Shown here one piece after another: positions 25,361 through 33,890 of a stretch of 33,890 nucleotides of DNA. Source of the stretch: Microcaldota archaeon. Lineage in GTDB: Archaea > Micrarchaeota > Micrarchaeia > Anstonellales > J096. Each line of letters opens with the position of its first letter. The stretch's first letter is position 1. The stretch covers positions 20,003 to 53,892 of the forward strand of contig JALVSQ010000003.1 in NCBI GenBank assembly GCA_027024255.1, given 5' to 3'. Made by a program: the position numbers and the translations under genes. The notes under the pieces were generated by a model. The model made no database searches, was not told the origin of the DNA, and saw only the letters and a list, made by a program, of their open reading frames with translations.

Positions 25361-26541
25361 ATTTAATGGATTGCCCTTCAGATGTATCTTCCCTGCCTAT
25401 ATTCCAGATGAGTCAAGCACTAATTTTAAGTTTCATGATTGCAGGTCTCTTCTACTTAATCTACTACTTAATATCAAAAATATTAGAATACGAAAAAGGA
25501 ATTATTGTAATAAAAGAAAATGTAAAAGAGCTAATAGTATTTTCAACTGTTCTATTTGTAGTGAGCTTAGTAATCCAATTTTTTGCCTCAGGCTCCAGTG
25601 GCTTACTCGCAAGCATTCTGAACCTGATTCAGACAAGCAGCAATCCTCAATACATGGATCCACATGCATGCCTGTACAAAAATGCAGAAGCATATCTCAT
25701 AAAGAATATTGAATTCTCCTCATACGTACTTAAATACTCAGTATGGTTTAAGGGCTTTCTAGATTATCTCACATCATTCAGATACTCTAATTGCGTAAGC
25801 TGGGAAGGATGCTTAGGCTCAACAGGCGGAACAAGGCTAGCTAACATTCCTTTAAATCCAGGATTATCAACCTTCCAAAGTATTATGGGAAGTGTTGTAT
25901 ATATGCTCTACAACGCTGTAACAACAGGCGCTACTCAACTCGTATTGCTCCATATAATATCAGGAAATTCATTATTCATCTTAATGTCCTTATCAATAAT
26001 CCTCAGGGTTCTTCCACCAACCAAATACCTTGGAAACATAATGGTTGGAACACTCATAACTCTAACACTTATTTATCCCTTTATAGTCTTCATAGAAGGA
26101 TATGCTTTCAGGATAGATTACCAGGGAAATATAAATGACCATGTCAGAAAAGAGTTTTTCAAGTATGCAGATGGTGATTTTAAAGGAATAATAAACGATG
26201 AGGAGGAGTTAAACAAACTGAAAAAAAACACTTTGAAAGAATTCACAAAGCACATAGTTCCACTTAAACCTTTCACATCATCAAACAAGCCCACTGAGTC
26301 ATTTATGATAAAAGCTAATCCTCAGGCAAACGCAGGATTATGCCTTGTAAAGCACAGTAAAGATAAAGAGTCCACCCTTGTCTGTATTGGGAGTATCTTA
26401 AACCTTACATATTTCTCATTTATCTACTCTGTGTTTACGCTCTCCATGAACTTAATAATAATGATAGTGAGTGTTAAAAGCATAGTGGTTCTACTAGGAG
26501 AAAGAGACTCCCTCATTGATTTATTCATGAAGGTGATATAA
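25357..26541 (+). CDS. polytopic membrane protein, paralog 5
   Basis: ATGA overlap with paralog 4. Motif A ENVKELIVFSTVLFVVSLVI; motif B SIILRVLPPTKYLGNIMVGTLITLTLIYP; C-terminal VKSIVVLLGERD. Confidence 0.86.
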   Translation: MNLMDCPSDVSSLPIFQMSQALILSFMIAGLFYLIYYLISKILEYEKGIIVIKENVKELIVFSTVLFVVSLVIQFFASGSSGLLASILNLIQTSSNPQYMDPHACLYKNAEAYLIKNIEFSSYVLKYSVWFKGFLDYLTSFRYSNCVSWEGCLGSTGGTRLANIPLNPGLSTFQSIMGSVVYMLYNAVTTGATQLVLLHIISGNSLFILMSLSIILRVLPPTKYLGNIMVGTLITLTLIYPFIVFIEGYAFRIDYQGNINDHVRKEFFKYADGDFKGIINDEEELNKLKKNTLKEFTKHIVPLKPFTSSNKPTESFMIKANPQANAGLCLVKHSKDKESTLVCIGSILNLTYFSFIYSVFTLSMNLIIMIVSVKSIVVLLGERDSLIDLFMKVI

Positions 26542-27497
26542 TGCCATTACTTCAACTCTCTGACATTGGAGAAATATACAGTCTGACGATAATAGGCGTA
26601 GTAATAGGTTTCATAATAAATCTAATAGGTCTCATGTTGGCAAAAGGATTCGGAGATGAAAGAACTGTGCTAATGGCAAAAGCTGACTTGATAGATGCAT
26701 TAGGCACAGGAATGCTTGTTGTAGCTATTATAAGCCTCTTTTTCCTATCAGATGAAGCATTAAAGTTCCTATCTTCCTCCTTAGGTGTACAGGATTATTC
26801 AAGAATTATAGATTACATGTATTCCTCATTCGATGTGTTAAGCACATCCGTTTATTCTGCAATAACAAAAGCAAAATCATCTTTAAGCGGATGGTTGAGT
26901 TTAAGCTCTTTCTCATTTTCGCTATTTAGTGTTCCTGTAACATCACTATTACTCAACAATATTGTGTTTGAGCAAGCAACAAGATATGCTTACATCATAT
27001 ACGATGCTGTTCCAATTGAAATAGGAATAATTACAGCCAAACTGTTAATAAAGTTTATAGTGAAATCAACACCTTACGTTCTTGGTTTAGGTGTTCTCCT
27101 GAGGTCGTTTGACCCATCCAGAGCTCTTGGAGCTGCTATGATTGCTTTAGCATTAGGCGGCTACTTCGTGTTTCCTTCTACTTTATACATCCTTCAAAGC
27201 AGGACTGTACCTTTAATTGCATGGACAGAATCAGAAGGAATGAGTTACTGTGGTATAAAAACGCTTGGTGTCCTTTCTTTACCAAATGATGTATTCAATT
27301 CATTAAAAAGCCCTTTAAGTGAATCTCTGTCATCAAGCGATGTAGAAGAGTTCATCAAAGTAATGCACTTAAGCCTGCTCATAGATTATGCAATAGCCTC
27401 AGGCATAACATTCATGTTTATATTTTATACCTCATTAATACTATCAAAAGGGGTGATAGCATACTCATTCGTTGGAAAACTTGGCTCATTGCTTTGA
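26541..27497 (+). CDS. polytopic membrane protein, paralog 6
   Basis: TAATG junction with paralog 5; motif A-like ADLIDALGTGMLVVAIISLFF; motif B GVLLRSFDPSRALGAAMIALALGGYFVFP. Confidence 0.86.
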   Translation: MPLLQLSDIGEIYSLTIIGVVIGFIINLIGLMLAKGFGDERTVLMAKADLIDALGTGMLVVAIISLFFLSDEALKFLSSSLGVQDYSRIIDYMYSSFDVLSTSVYSAITKAKSSLSGWLSLSSFSFSLFSVPVTSLLLNNIVFEQATRYAYIIYDAVPIEIGIITAKLLIKFIVKSTPYVLGLGVLLRSFDPSRALGAAMIALALGGYFVFPSTLYILQSRTVPLIAWTESEGMSYCGIKTLGVLSLPNDVFNSLKSPLSESLSSSDVEEFIKVMHLSLLIDYAIASGITFMFIFYTSLILSKGVIAYSFVGKLGSLL

Positions 27498-30400
27498 TTG
27501 CCGTATTTATTACAGGATGCCTTATCAATGAGAATGCAAGCGTTTGTTGTGAAAGCATAGCCAACAATACATGCACTAAACTAAACAATTCCTATCAAAT
27601 AATTGATGGCGGCACATGCAATAGCTATCAGAAGATATGCGAAGGTGTAAAGGTGAAAATAGGAAACAATGAAATGGTACTCACAATTCCTTACTGTTCA
27701 GATGCTAACTACTCCTTATGTGGAGAGGGATGCAGCATAATCGAGATAAAAAAGTATAAAGAGGAAAGACAGGCAAATGCTGATGGCTGGCAAAGATTCA
27801 CAATATTGAATAACTCTGAGTTCATAGGTCCTACTCCTTCTGCCAGCGGAGATATAAATGATGTCATAGGGCTTCTTTATGCTCACACAGAGCTTTACAC
27901 AATAAGTAAAGATAAAGTTCCTTCTTTAACATCAAGGCTTTATCCTTTCAAGTTCGGAGTAGGAACCTCTTTTGAAGAATTCAACATTGCAAAGCACTTC
28001 TTCCCCACTTCAGATGATACATGCTGTTTTGTTCCCTTTGCTCCTGTTTACAGATACTCGTTTTATATTCTTCCCGAAAAGCCATATTCATGTCAGCCAA
28101 CAGACCAGGGAATTGTGTGCAAGAAGGATGGTAAACAACTTGGCTACTTCAAGGATTATGCCATGTGTTTAATGAACTGTAATGATGAGTATTTAGGACA
28201 TAATCCTCCAAGGCTTTTTACTCCATACACCTTTTGCAGAGGGAATGAAGATATTCCTCTCAACATAAAACTGGCTTACGAGATATACCTCAGGGGAGGA
28301 GCTCCAGAAAGAGATTACATGTCTCCTGAGGCTTATTTCATGTTTTACCTACCTCTTGAATATTCTTCAAGAGATGAATTCAAGAGTGATAGTATATATG
28401 GTAATAAGTTTTTAGAAAGCGGAACTTCCACTCCATACGGCACAAAAATTGGATTTCCATTTGAGTGTAGAGAAAGTAGAGACTGTAAATCAGGTCTTTG
28501 TTCATTCTATTCTTACAGACATTATGTATGCCCTACTAAATTCAGTTCTGCTGTTGATTGTGGATGTGCAATCACAGATGGTTCTACTGTTTACAGTGAA
28601 ACAAGCCCAAGGCAGTGTTTTCAGGAAAAAGATTTTTATGTTGCCACAACATCAGCAGGCACATACATGTTTAAGTGGGGAAACGAAGAAAGCGACTGGA
28701 TACCTACCCTTGAAACAAATTGGAGGAGCTTAAGGAGGGACATTTTATTATTGAGATTAAGATTACCAGAAGCTTCTCAAGGAGACAAAAGAATAGTTGA
28801 AAAGATTACAGCAAAATCTTTCTCAAGGAGTAGAAGATTGAATATAAAGCCCTTAGATAATGACTTTACAAGGGTTATATATGTAGATATGCCTTTAACC
28901 CAATCACTAGAAAAAACAGTGAAGGACATTAAAAGAACAACACCTTTTCTTAGAAAATGCCTGCTAACATCTTATGACAGCGATAACACAGTTGATGATG
29001 AAGCTTATATATGCCTCAATCCAGTAATTGGAGAAATGGCAAAATGTTATGATTTTAACAGCCACTCCTGGAAGTGCACACCTGAATACCTGTTTGATTT
29101 AGATGAGAACAAAGATGACTTTGAAGAAACAGCTGAGATTCTCGAAACCCTTAAACCTCCTACTGATACAAATGTAGTCAAGGTATTTGCTCCACCCTGC
29201 TGTAAAGATGAAGTCGAGGAAAGAGCCAGAGAGGTCTGTGATAGGGAATTCAATTTAAAGGACCCCATAATCAAATTCATATTTGGTCTTGAAGAAACAG
29301 AGGAAAGTAATGCTCTCCAAAAGGCTAAAACTGTTACTGTGCCTCCTCTTGTCCTAATAACATATAAAAGTGATGCAAAGTGGCAGGGAACAGGTATTGA
29401 ATATGATTTCTGGTTCGGAAGGTGTCTTGTAGACTCTCCTAAAATACTGGGATGGTGTGAGCCCTGCACATCCCTATCATTTGCAAGCCAGAATTTAACC
29501 TCTCTTGGGAAAATAAAGGGCTACTGGCCCAATGGCCAGGGAGCATTTACAACAAAAGGAGTAATAATGCCCTACAAAGCTTCTTACATTGAAATAAAAG
29601 ATGATAAAGATGAGCTGTGCGATGCAGGAGGTCATAAAGCTGTAGCAGCAAACATTGTATTGCTTCCAAGGAACACATTCCTGGGCTGTTCTGAGCAACC
29701 AAAAGGAAGCAACGACTATGATTTCTATCCTTATGATAATAAGGCAACATGGCTCCATCTACCTGAGTTTGACCCTGACTATTTGTATATGGTAAAAAAC
29801 ATAAAGAAGCAGTTAGTATCAGGTATAACTCCCATCCTTTTCATGGAAGATGAAAACCTTTACAAGTATAAAGCCTTTGATGTAAACTGGGTGCACGATG
29901 ATAAAGACATGGTTGGTTCTGTATTCGTGACAAAGGTTTTAAGAGACATCTTCTCATTTCCCGAGCATGTAGGCACTCCTGTTTCAGCTCCAATCGGTCC
30001 TGTAATCACAGTGGTAGGTACTTATCCTGATGTATCTATAAATGACTTAATAGAAAGAGCATCAATAATAAAGGAAAACAAGTTTTATGATGAAAAGCAT
30101 CCTGATGAAGTATTAAAAGGAAGTGGGTTTGAAACAGGCTGTCCTACATGCGATGTTGCTGTTGCTTTTGAAGGAGATATGGTATATTCAGGAGAAAAAT
30201 ATGGAGTCTTGCTTAAAGGAACTGCCAACTCTCTTTTTGGGTTGCCAGGGAATAGTCATCACTGCAAAAGAGCAGATATAAGGTTTTCAGGCAAGCTTCA
30301 CAATCCCATTCTGAATATAGATACAGAGCCATACGATTGCAATGAAGAGGCTATGAGGTACTTTGATATAATTGTTGAAAAGATAGATATAAATCCAGGG

Positions 30401-31213
30401 AGTAACTGGCCTTCTGAGAAAGAGGAAGCTGAAAAGAGATATGAAGCTATGGTTGATTCAATGATAAGATTGGCTAAACTCAATGCCTACTACACAGGAA
30501 AACCGACCCTCTTTTATATTACTTCAATAAAAAAGGAAAAAGGATTTGATGTAAAGGAATTTTTCAATGCAATGGCAATGAAAACATCTGAAATGGCTGA
30601 ATCAGGCATTTTAGGGGTGCATATTGCCAAATTTGTAGATGAAAAAAGAAATGTAAATGAATATCTAGGATTCGAACTAGATAAAAGTGGTAATTTGCCT
30701 GAAATAAATGAAGTGGATAAAGATTATATATGTGGAATTGCCCAATTTGCAAATGCTTATGCTGGACTAAGCCTGACAAATAGGATGCCAAAGAGAATCA
30801 ATGTGGGTAATTGTGAAACAAAATTGCCTGATTGCCTAAACATTGAGCAGTGTATCTTCAAAGGACAGCCTGCAAAGCTACTATGTATAAATGAAAAAGG
30901 AGAGTTCATTATCTATTCTTCAAATCCAAAGCAGGGAGAAAAAGACATCAACAAAATATTCAACAACTTTGATATGTATAGCAGCATTATATCCTCCCTG
31001 ACAGAGTACTCATACAAAACTCTATGCAATAAAGATGAAAATGGAACTTATTCATATGTACCAATCAACTTCCCACCAGCAGCAGGCATTCCTGTAGCTT
31101 ATGATTCAACATTGAATCACTCCTGTCTTGGCCATTCATTGACATTCTTCCAGGTTGCTGATTTATTCGGCATAAGCCAGATGCCTGTTGCATGCATAAT
31201 GCTAAGTGGTTAA
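27494..31213 (+). CDS. large Cys-rich exported, lipoprotein-like protein
   Basis: About 1239 aa from TTG 27494. The in-frame upstream extension to ATA 27461 gives xLIRWKTWLIALIAVFITGC, a full lipoprotein signal. Many Cys (e.g. ECRESRDCKSGLCSFY, DCGC); no internal TM evident. Confidence 0.85.
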   Translation: MIAVFITGCLINENASVCCESIANNTCTKLNNSYQIIDGGTCNSYQKICEGVKVKIGNNEMVLTIPYCSDANYSLCGEGCSIIEIKKYKEERQANADGWQRFTILNNSEFIGPTPSASGDINDVIGLLYAHTELYTISKDKVPSLTSRLYPFKFGVGTSFEEFNIAKHFFPTSDDTCCFVPFAPVYRYSFYILPEKPYSCQPTDQGIVCKKDGKQLGYFKDYAMCLMNCNDEYLGHNPPRLFTPYTFCRGNEDIPLNIKLAYEIYLRGGAPERDYMSPEAYFMFYLPLEYSSRDEFKSDSIYGNKFLESGTSTPYGTKIGFPFECRESRDCKSGLCSFYSYRHYVCPTKFSSAVDCGCAITDGSTVYSETSPRQCFQEKDFYVATTSAGTYMFKWGNEESDWIPTLETNWRSLRRDILLLRLRLPEASQGDKRIVEKITAKSFSRSRRLNIKPLDNDFTRVIYVDMPLTQSLEKTVKDIKRTTPFLRKCLLTSYDSDNTVDDEAYICLNPVIGEMAKCYDFNSHSWKCTPEYLFDLDENKDDFEETAEILETLKPPTDTNVVKVFAPPCCKDEVEERAREVCDREFNLKDPIIKFIFGLEETEESNALQKAKTVTVPPLVLITYKSDAKWQGTGIEYDFWFGRCLVDSPKILGWCEPCTSLSFASQNLTSLGKIKGYWPNGQGAFTTKGVIMPYKASYIEIKDDKDELCDAGGHKAVAANIVLLPRNTFLGCSEQPKGSNDYDFYPYDNKATWLHLPEFDPDYLYMVKNIKKQLVSGITPILFMEDENLYKYKAFDVNWVHDDKDMVGSVFVTKVLRDIFSFPEHVGTPVSAPIGPVITVVGTYPDVSINDLIERASIIKENKFYDEKHPDEVLKGSGFETGCPTCDVAVAFEGDMVYSGEKYGVLLKGTANSLFGLPGNSHHCKRADIRFSGKLHNPILNIDTEPYDCNEEAMRYFDIIVEKIDINPGSNWPSEKEEAEKRYEAMVDSMIRLAKLNAYYTGKPTLFYITSIKKEKGFDVKEFFNAMAMKTSEMAESGILGVHIAKFVDEKRNVNEYLGFELDKSGNLPEINEVDKDYICGIAQFANAYAGLSLTNRMPKRINVGNCETKLPDCLNIEQCIFKGQPAKLLCINEKGEFIIYSSNPKQGEKDINKIFNNFDMYSSIISSLTEYSYKTLCNKDENGTYSYVPINFPPAAGIPVAYDSTLNHSCLGHSLTFFQVADLFGISQMPVACIMLSG

Positions 31214-31864
31214 ATGATAAGTGTTGATCTAGCAGGAAGTGAAAAAAACAGAACTGGTATTGCAACACCAGAGCAGATTACATCAGCATATACAGATAAA
31301 GAAATATTAAAATTAGTGGAACCACATAGAATAGTTGGTATAGATGCTCCCTTATCCTTACCTTCAAAAAGAAAAAGCCTTGAACACAACAACGGCATTC
31401 ATTTCAGGGAGTGTGATTTAAAATTAAGGGAATTGGGCATCAGGTTCTTTCCATTAACACTGGGACCAATGAGAGTGCTTACAGAAAGAGGTATTAAACT
31501 AAAAAACAAAATGAAAGGCAAAAGGATAATCGAGCTATTCCCAGGAGCAAGCTACGATATGGCTGGAATAAAAAGAAAAGATATAAAAGACCTCATCAGA
31601 TTCTCTAAAGGCATAGGAATAAGTTTAAAGCCAAAAAATCAGGACGAAGCAGATGCATTAATGGGTTTAATAACACTGGTTATGTGGAGAAAGGGCTTTG
31701 CCTCTTTTCTTTCAGGAAGAGATGGAAAAATACTCATTCTCAATCCATGCGGATACAGCAGAGACGATGTTGAGTTAAGAGCAGAGATGTTTAAAAGAAA
31801 AATGGGGTTCAAGACCGTAAAAATACTAAAATACAGGAGTATATGGGTCTCAACATTCAGGTGA
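31214..31864 (+). CDS. DUF429-like protein (predicted RNase H-fold)
   Basis: N-terminal MISVDLAGSEKNRTGIA, GIDAPLSLP, ELFPGASYD, DEADALMGLITL pattern. Confidence 0.75.
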   Translation: MISVDLAGSEKNRTGIATPEQITSAYTDKEILKLVEPHRIVGIDAPLSLPSKRKSLEHNNGIHFRECDLKLRELGIRFFPLTLGPMRVLTERGIKLKNKMKGKRIIELFPGASYDMAGIKRKDIKDLIRFSKGIGISLKPKNQDEADALMGLITLVMWRKGFASFLSGRDGKILILNPCGYSRDDVELRAEMFKRKMGFKTVKILKYRSIWVSTFR

Positions 31865-31868
31865 AAAA

Positions 31869-32447
31869 ATGGAATTAGATGATTTAAAAAGCATGGTCTT
31901 AAAATGCAGGAAATGTCCTCTTTACAAATTCAGAACAAATCCTGTTGTTGGTTCTGGTTCAACAAAAAAGGGTATTATGCTTGTAGGTGAGGCTCCGGGA
32001 AAAAAGGAAGATGAAACCGGCCTACCTTTTGTAGGAAAGGCGGGAAAGGTACTAAATGAGTTATTGAGTAAAGCAGGACTAAAAAGGGATGATGTTTACA
32101 TAACAAACATTGTTAAGTGTAGACCTCCAAACAACAGGGATCCTACTGAAGAGGAAATAAATGCATGCAAACCTTATCTAGACATTCAATTTGCAATTAT
32201 AAAACCAAAGGTCCTAATAACCCTTGGCAGATATTCGATGGAGCACTTTCAAAAAAAGTTTGGATTGCCCAGGGAAAGCATAAGTAGATGTCATGGAATG
32301 CATTACAAAATAAGGACTCTTCATTCAAACCTTTTATTTGTGCCCATGTACCATCCTGCTGCTTCTCTTTACAGTAAATTAATCAAAGAAAGGTCAATGA
32401 ATGATTGGGAAGAGTTAGGCAAAGCAATAGGTAAATATTTAAAGTGA
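31869..32447 (+). CDS. udg: type-4 uracil-DNA glycosylase (Fe-S)
   Basis: CRKCPLYKFRTNPVVGSGSTKKGIMLVGEAPGKKEDETGLPFVGKAG, TNIVKCRPPNNRDPT, MYHPAAS. Confidence 0.95.
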   Translation: MELDDLKSMVLKCRKCPLYKFRTNPVVGSGSTKKGIMLVGEAPGKKEDETGLPFVGKAGKVLNELLSKAGLKRDDVYITNIVKCRPPNNRDPTEEEINACKPYLDIQFAIIKPKVLITLGRYSMEHFQKKFGLPRESISRCHGMHYKIRTLHSNLLFVPMYHPAASLYSKLIKERSMNDWEELGKAIGKYLK

Positions 32448-32465
32448 ATCAAAAAGAGTAACTTT

Positions 32466-33473
32466 ATGTTCAAGGTAAATAAGCCTGAGCTGGTAACAAA
32501 GCTCACAAAAGGCATGTTCGGAAAAACAAAGAAAGGAGAGGTATATCTTCACCCTATTGAAGCCCTGTTTCTAAACGAAACAAGGAACTTAGAGTTTGGG
32601 GAAGAGCCTTTAAATGCAGTAATCAAATCAAGATTAATTTACGATTATATTGTTTACAGAGACCTCAGAATAAGGGGTTTGAAGATAAGAATAGGTGATT
32701 TCTCATTTGAAGGTAAATACACCCCTGTAAGAATATACAAAAATACCTCCACATTCAAAATAAAGGAAAAATTTGAAGGAAGTCTGGCAGACCCTTTCGT
32801 GATTGTTAAAAATAAGAAAGCAAAAAAACTTTACGAAAAACACTGGTTCGGGCAATGGGGTCTCTACAAAAAATCAATTGGAAATGCGCTTTATTTAGAT
32901 AAATACGAAAGTAGATTCTTAAAAGAAGAGGGTATTTTAAACGCATCTCTTCCAAAGTTAAACAAAAGAGAAGAGCAACTTTACAGAGTGTTCAAAATAT
33001 GGAGAAAAAAAGGCTTCGTGCTCAAAAGTGGCCTAAAATTTGGTGGTGATTTTAGAATATATCCTCATGGCACAAGACCTGGAAATGTAAGGCATTCAAA
33101 GCACATAATGCAGGTATTCCCTTCAAAAACAATAACAGCAGGAGAGTGGAGCAAAAGTGTGAGGGTTGTTCATGGAGTAAGAAAAACATACATTTTATGC
33201 ATGGAAAGGTTAAAGCCAAAGGAATCAAGACCTGAATTTGCCGTTATAGGGAGAGATGGTAAATTCGCCTACTATGTAAAAGTCTACGGGGAAGATGAGA
33301 AAATAAATGCAAGAGAACTACTGAGCAATTTGCTTTTCTCTCAGGCTAAGAAGGCAAAATTACTTATAAGCATAGTTGATAGAGAAACATCTGTAATTTA
33401 TTATTTAGCAAAAAGAATAATCCTGCCTGATGATGAGCATATTTACTTTGAAATAGACTGGATACAGCCTTAA
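32466..33473 (+). CDS. endA: tRNA-splicing endonuclease, long (alpha2-type, tandem-domain) form
   Basis: 335 aa; catalytic-domain signature SGLKFGGDFRIYPHGTRPGNVRHSKHIMQVFPS; degenerate N-terminal half with a similar layout. Confidence 0.92.
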   Translation: MFKVNKPELVTKLTKGMFGKTKKGEVYLHPIEALFLNETRNLEFGEEPLNAVIKSRLIYDYIVYRDLRIRGLKIRIGDFSFEGKYTPVRIYKNTSTFKIKEKFEGSLADPFVIVKNKKAKKLYEKHWFGQWGLYKKSIGNALYLDKYESRFLKEEGILNASLPKLNKREEQLYRVFKIWRKKGFVLKSGLKFGGDFRIYPHGTRPGNVRHSKHIMQVFPSKTITAGEWSKSVRVVHGVRKTYILCMERLKPKESRPEFAVIGRDGKFAYYVKVYGEDEKINARELLSNLLFSQAKKAKLLISIVDRETSVIYYLAKRIILPDDEHIYFEIDWIQP

Positions 33474-33890
33474 CCACAGGACAGCTCTCCTGGTTTTTTC
33501 AAAGGAAAAGCCAGATTAAACCAGTGAAATGTTTGGGTTTGCTTGTAACAACTTCCTGGGTCAAAAACCTGATTTAGCCTCTGACTTCTCATCATTTCAG
33601 TTAGATTCAACTCTGCAAGTCTTTCACAGATTGCATCCTTACAAACATGAGCATCAATCTCTCCACCAGCATTGCAATCAACAATAACAAAGCAAGGAAC
33701 AGCATCCTCACAAACACCTACCCCTCCTAAGGAAATACTGCTTATAGCGCTCTTCTCAGCATAATCCAGCTTTCCATCTCCATTTGTGTCATACAGCCTG
33801 ATTGCTTCTTCTGAGTTTGCAAATGCATCTATTATCCCTTCTAAGCTTCCATTTTGTTCTTTAAGTCGTTTTGCCCAATACTTTAGCCCT
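33470..33890 (-). CDS. C-terminal part of an exported-type protein with EF-hand motif (runs off window end)
   Basis: Manual translation of the reverse complement: ...AIRLYDTNGDGKLDYAEKSAISS...VCEDAVPCFVIVDCNAGGEIDAHVCKDAICERL...KKPGELSCG*. Stop TAA overlaps the endA stop (TTAA). Confidence 0.75.
   Translation of the reverse strand, partial: GLKYWAKRLKEQNGSLEGIIDAFANSEEAIRLYDTNGDGKLDYAEKSAISSISLGGVGVCEDAVPCFVIVDCNAGGEIDAHVCKDAICERLAELNLTEMMRSQRLNQVFDPGSCYKQTQTFHWFNLAFPLKKPGELSCG
33477..33499 (+). terminator. hairpin plus T-tract after endA
   Basis: CAGGA-cagctc-TCCTG-g-TTTTTT immediately after the endA stop. Confidence 0.4.

Noticed and set aside
29047-29469. 140-aa minus-strand ORF inside the 1239-aa exported protein
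   Set aside because: Shadow ORF; no supporting motif or ribosome-binding site.
1-33890. CRISPR arrays, rRNA genes, IS elements, integrases, restriction or toxin-antitoxin systems
   Set aside because: No regularly spaced repeats, rRNA signatures, transposase/recombinase motifs or defence nuclease motifs were seen in the ORFs or intergenic regions.

Overview
AT-rich archaeal chromosomal window with dense operons. It includes an intron-containing tRNA-Lys(TTT), two ftsZ paralogs, the ftsZ2-secE-spt5 cluster, a KH/beta-CASP RNase (aCPSF1-type), DTD2, agmatinase and spermidine synthase, a YprA/Hrq1-like helicase, type-4 UDG and a splicing endonuclease. I cannot assign the lineage precisely from sequence alone. 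Two regions are not explained by ordinary housekeeping content. (1) 16.1-31.2 kb: a divergently transcribed locus with a 1322-aa signal-anchored protein on the minus strand. Opposite it are six consecutive, translationally coupled polytopic membrane proteins that look like highly diverged paralogs, followed by a ~1240-aa Cys-rich lipoprotein-like exported protein. The repeated core, '(L/F)(L/F)R-x3-(P/T)-(T/S)-R-x-(L/I)-G ... P', is reminiscent of VirB6/TrbL/CedA-type channel proteins. This is my best candidate for an undescribed envelope-spanning system. No ATPase is present in the window. (2) 2.3-4.0 kb: five small coupled single-TM, Cys-containing exported proteins resembling minor pilins or pseudopilins. 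A degenerate copy of the tRNA-Lys 3' end lies ~100 bp downstream of the tRNA gene. No CRISPR array, rRNA, transposase or integrase was seen.
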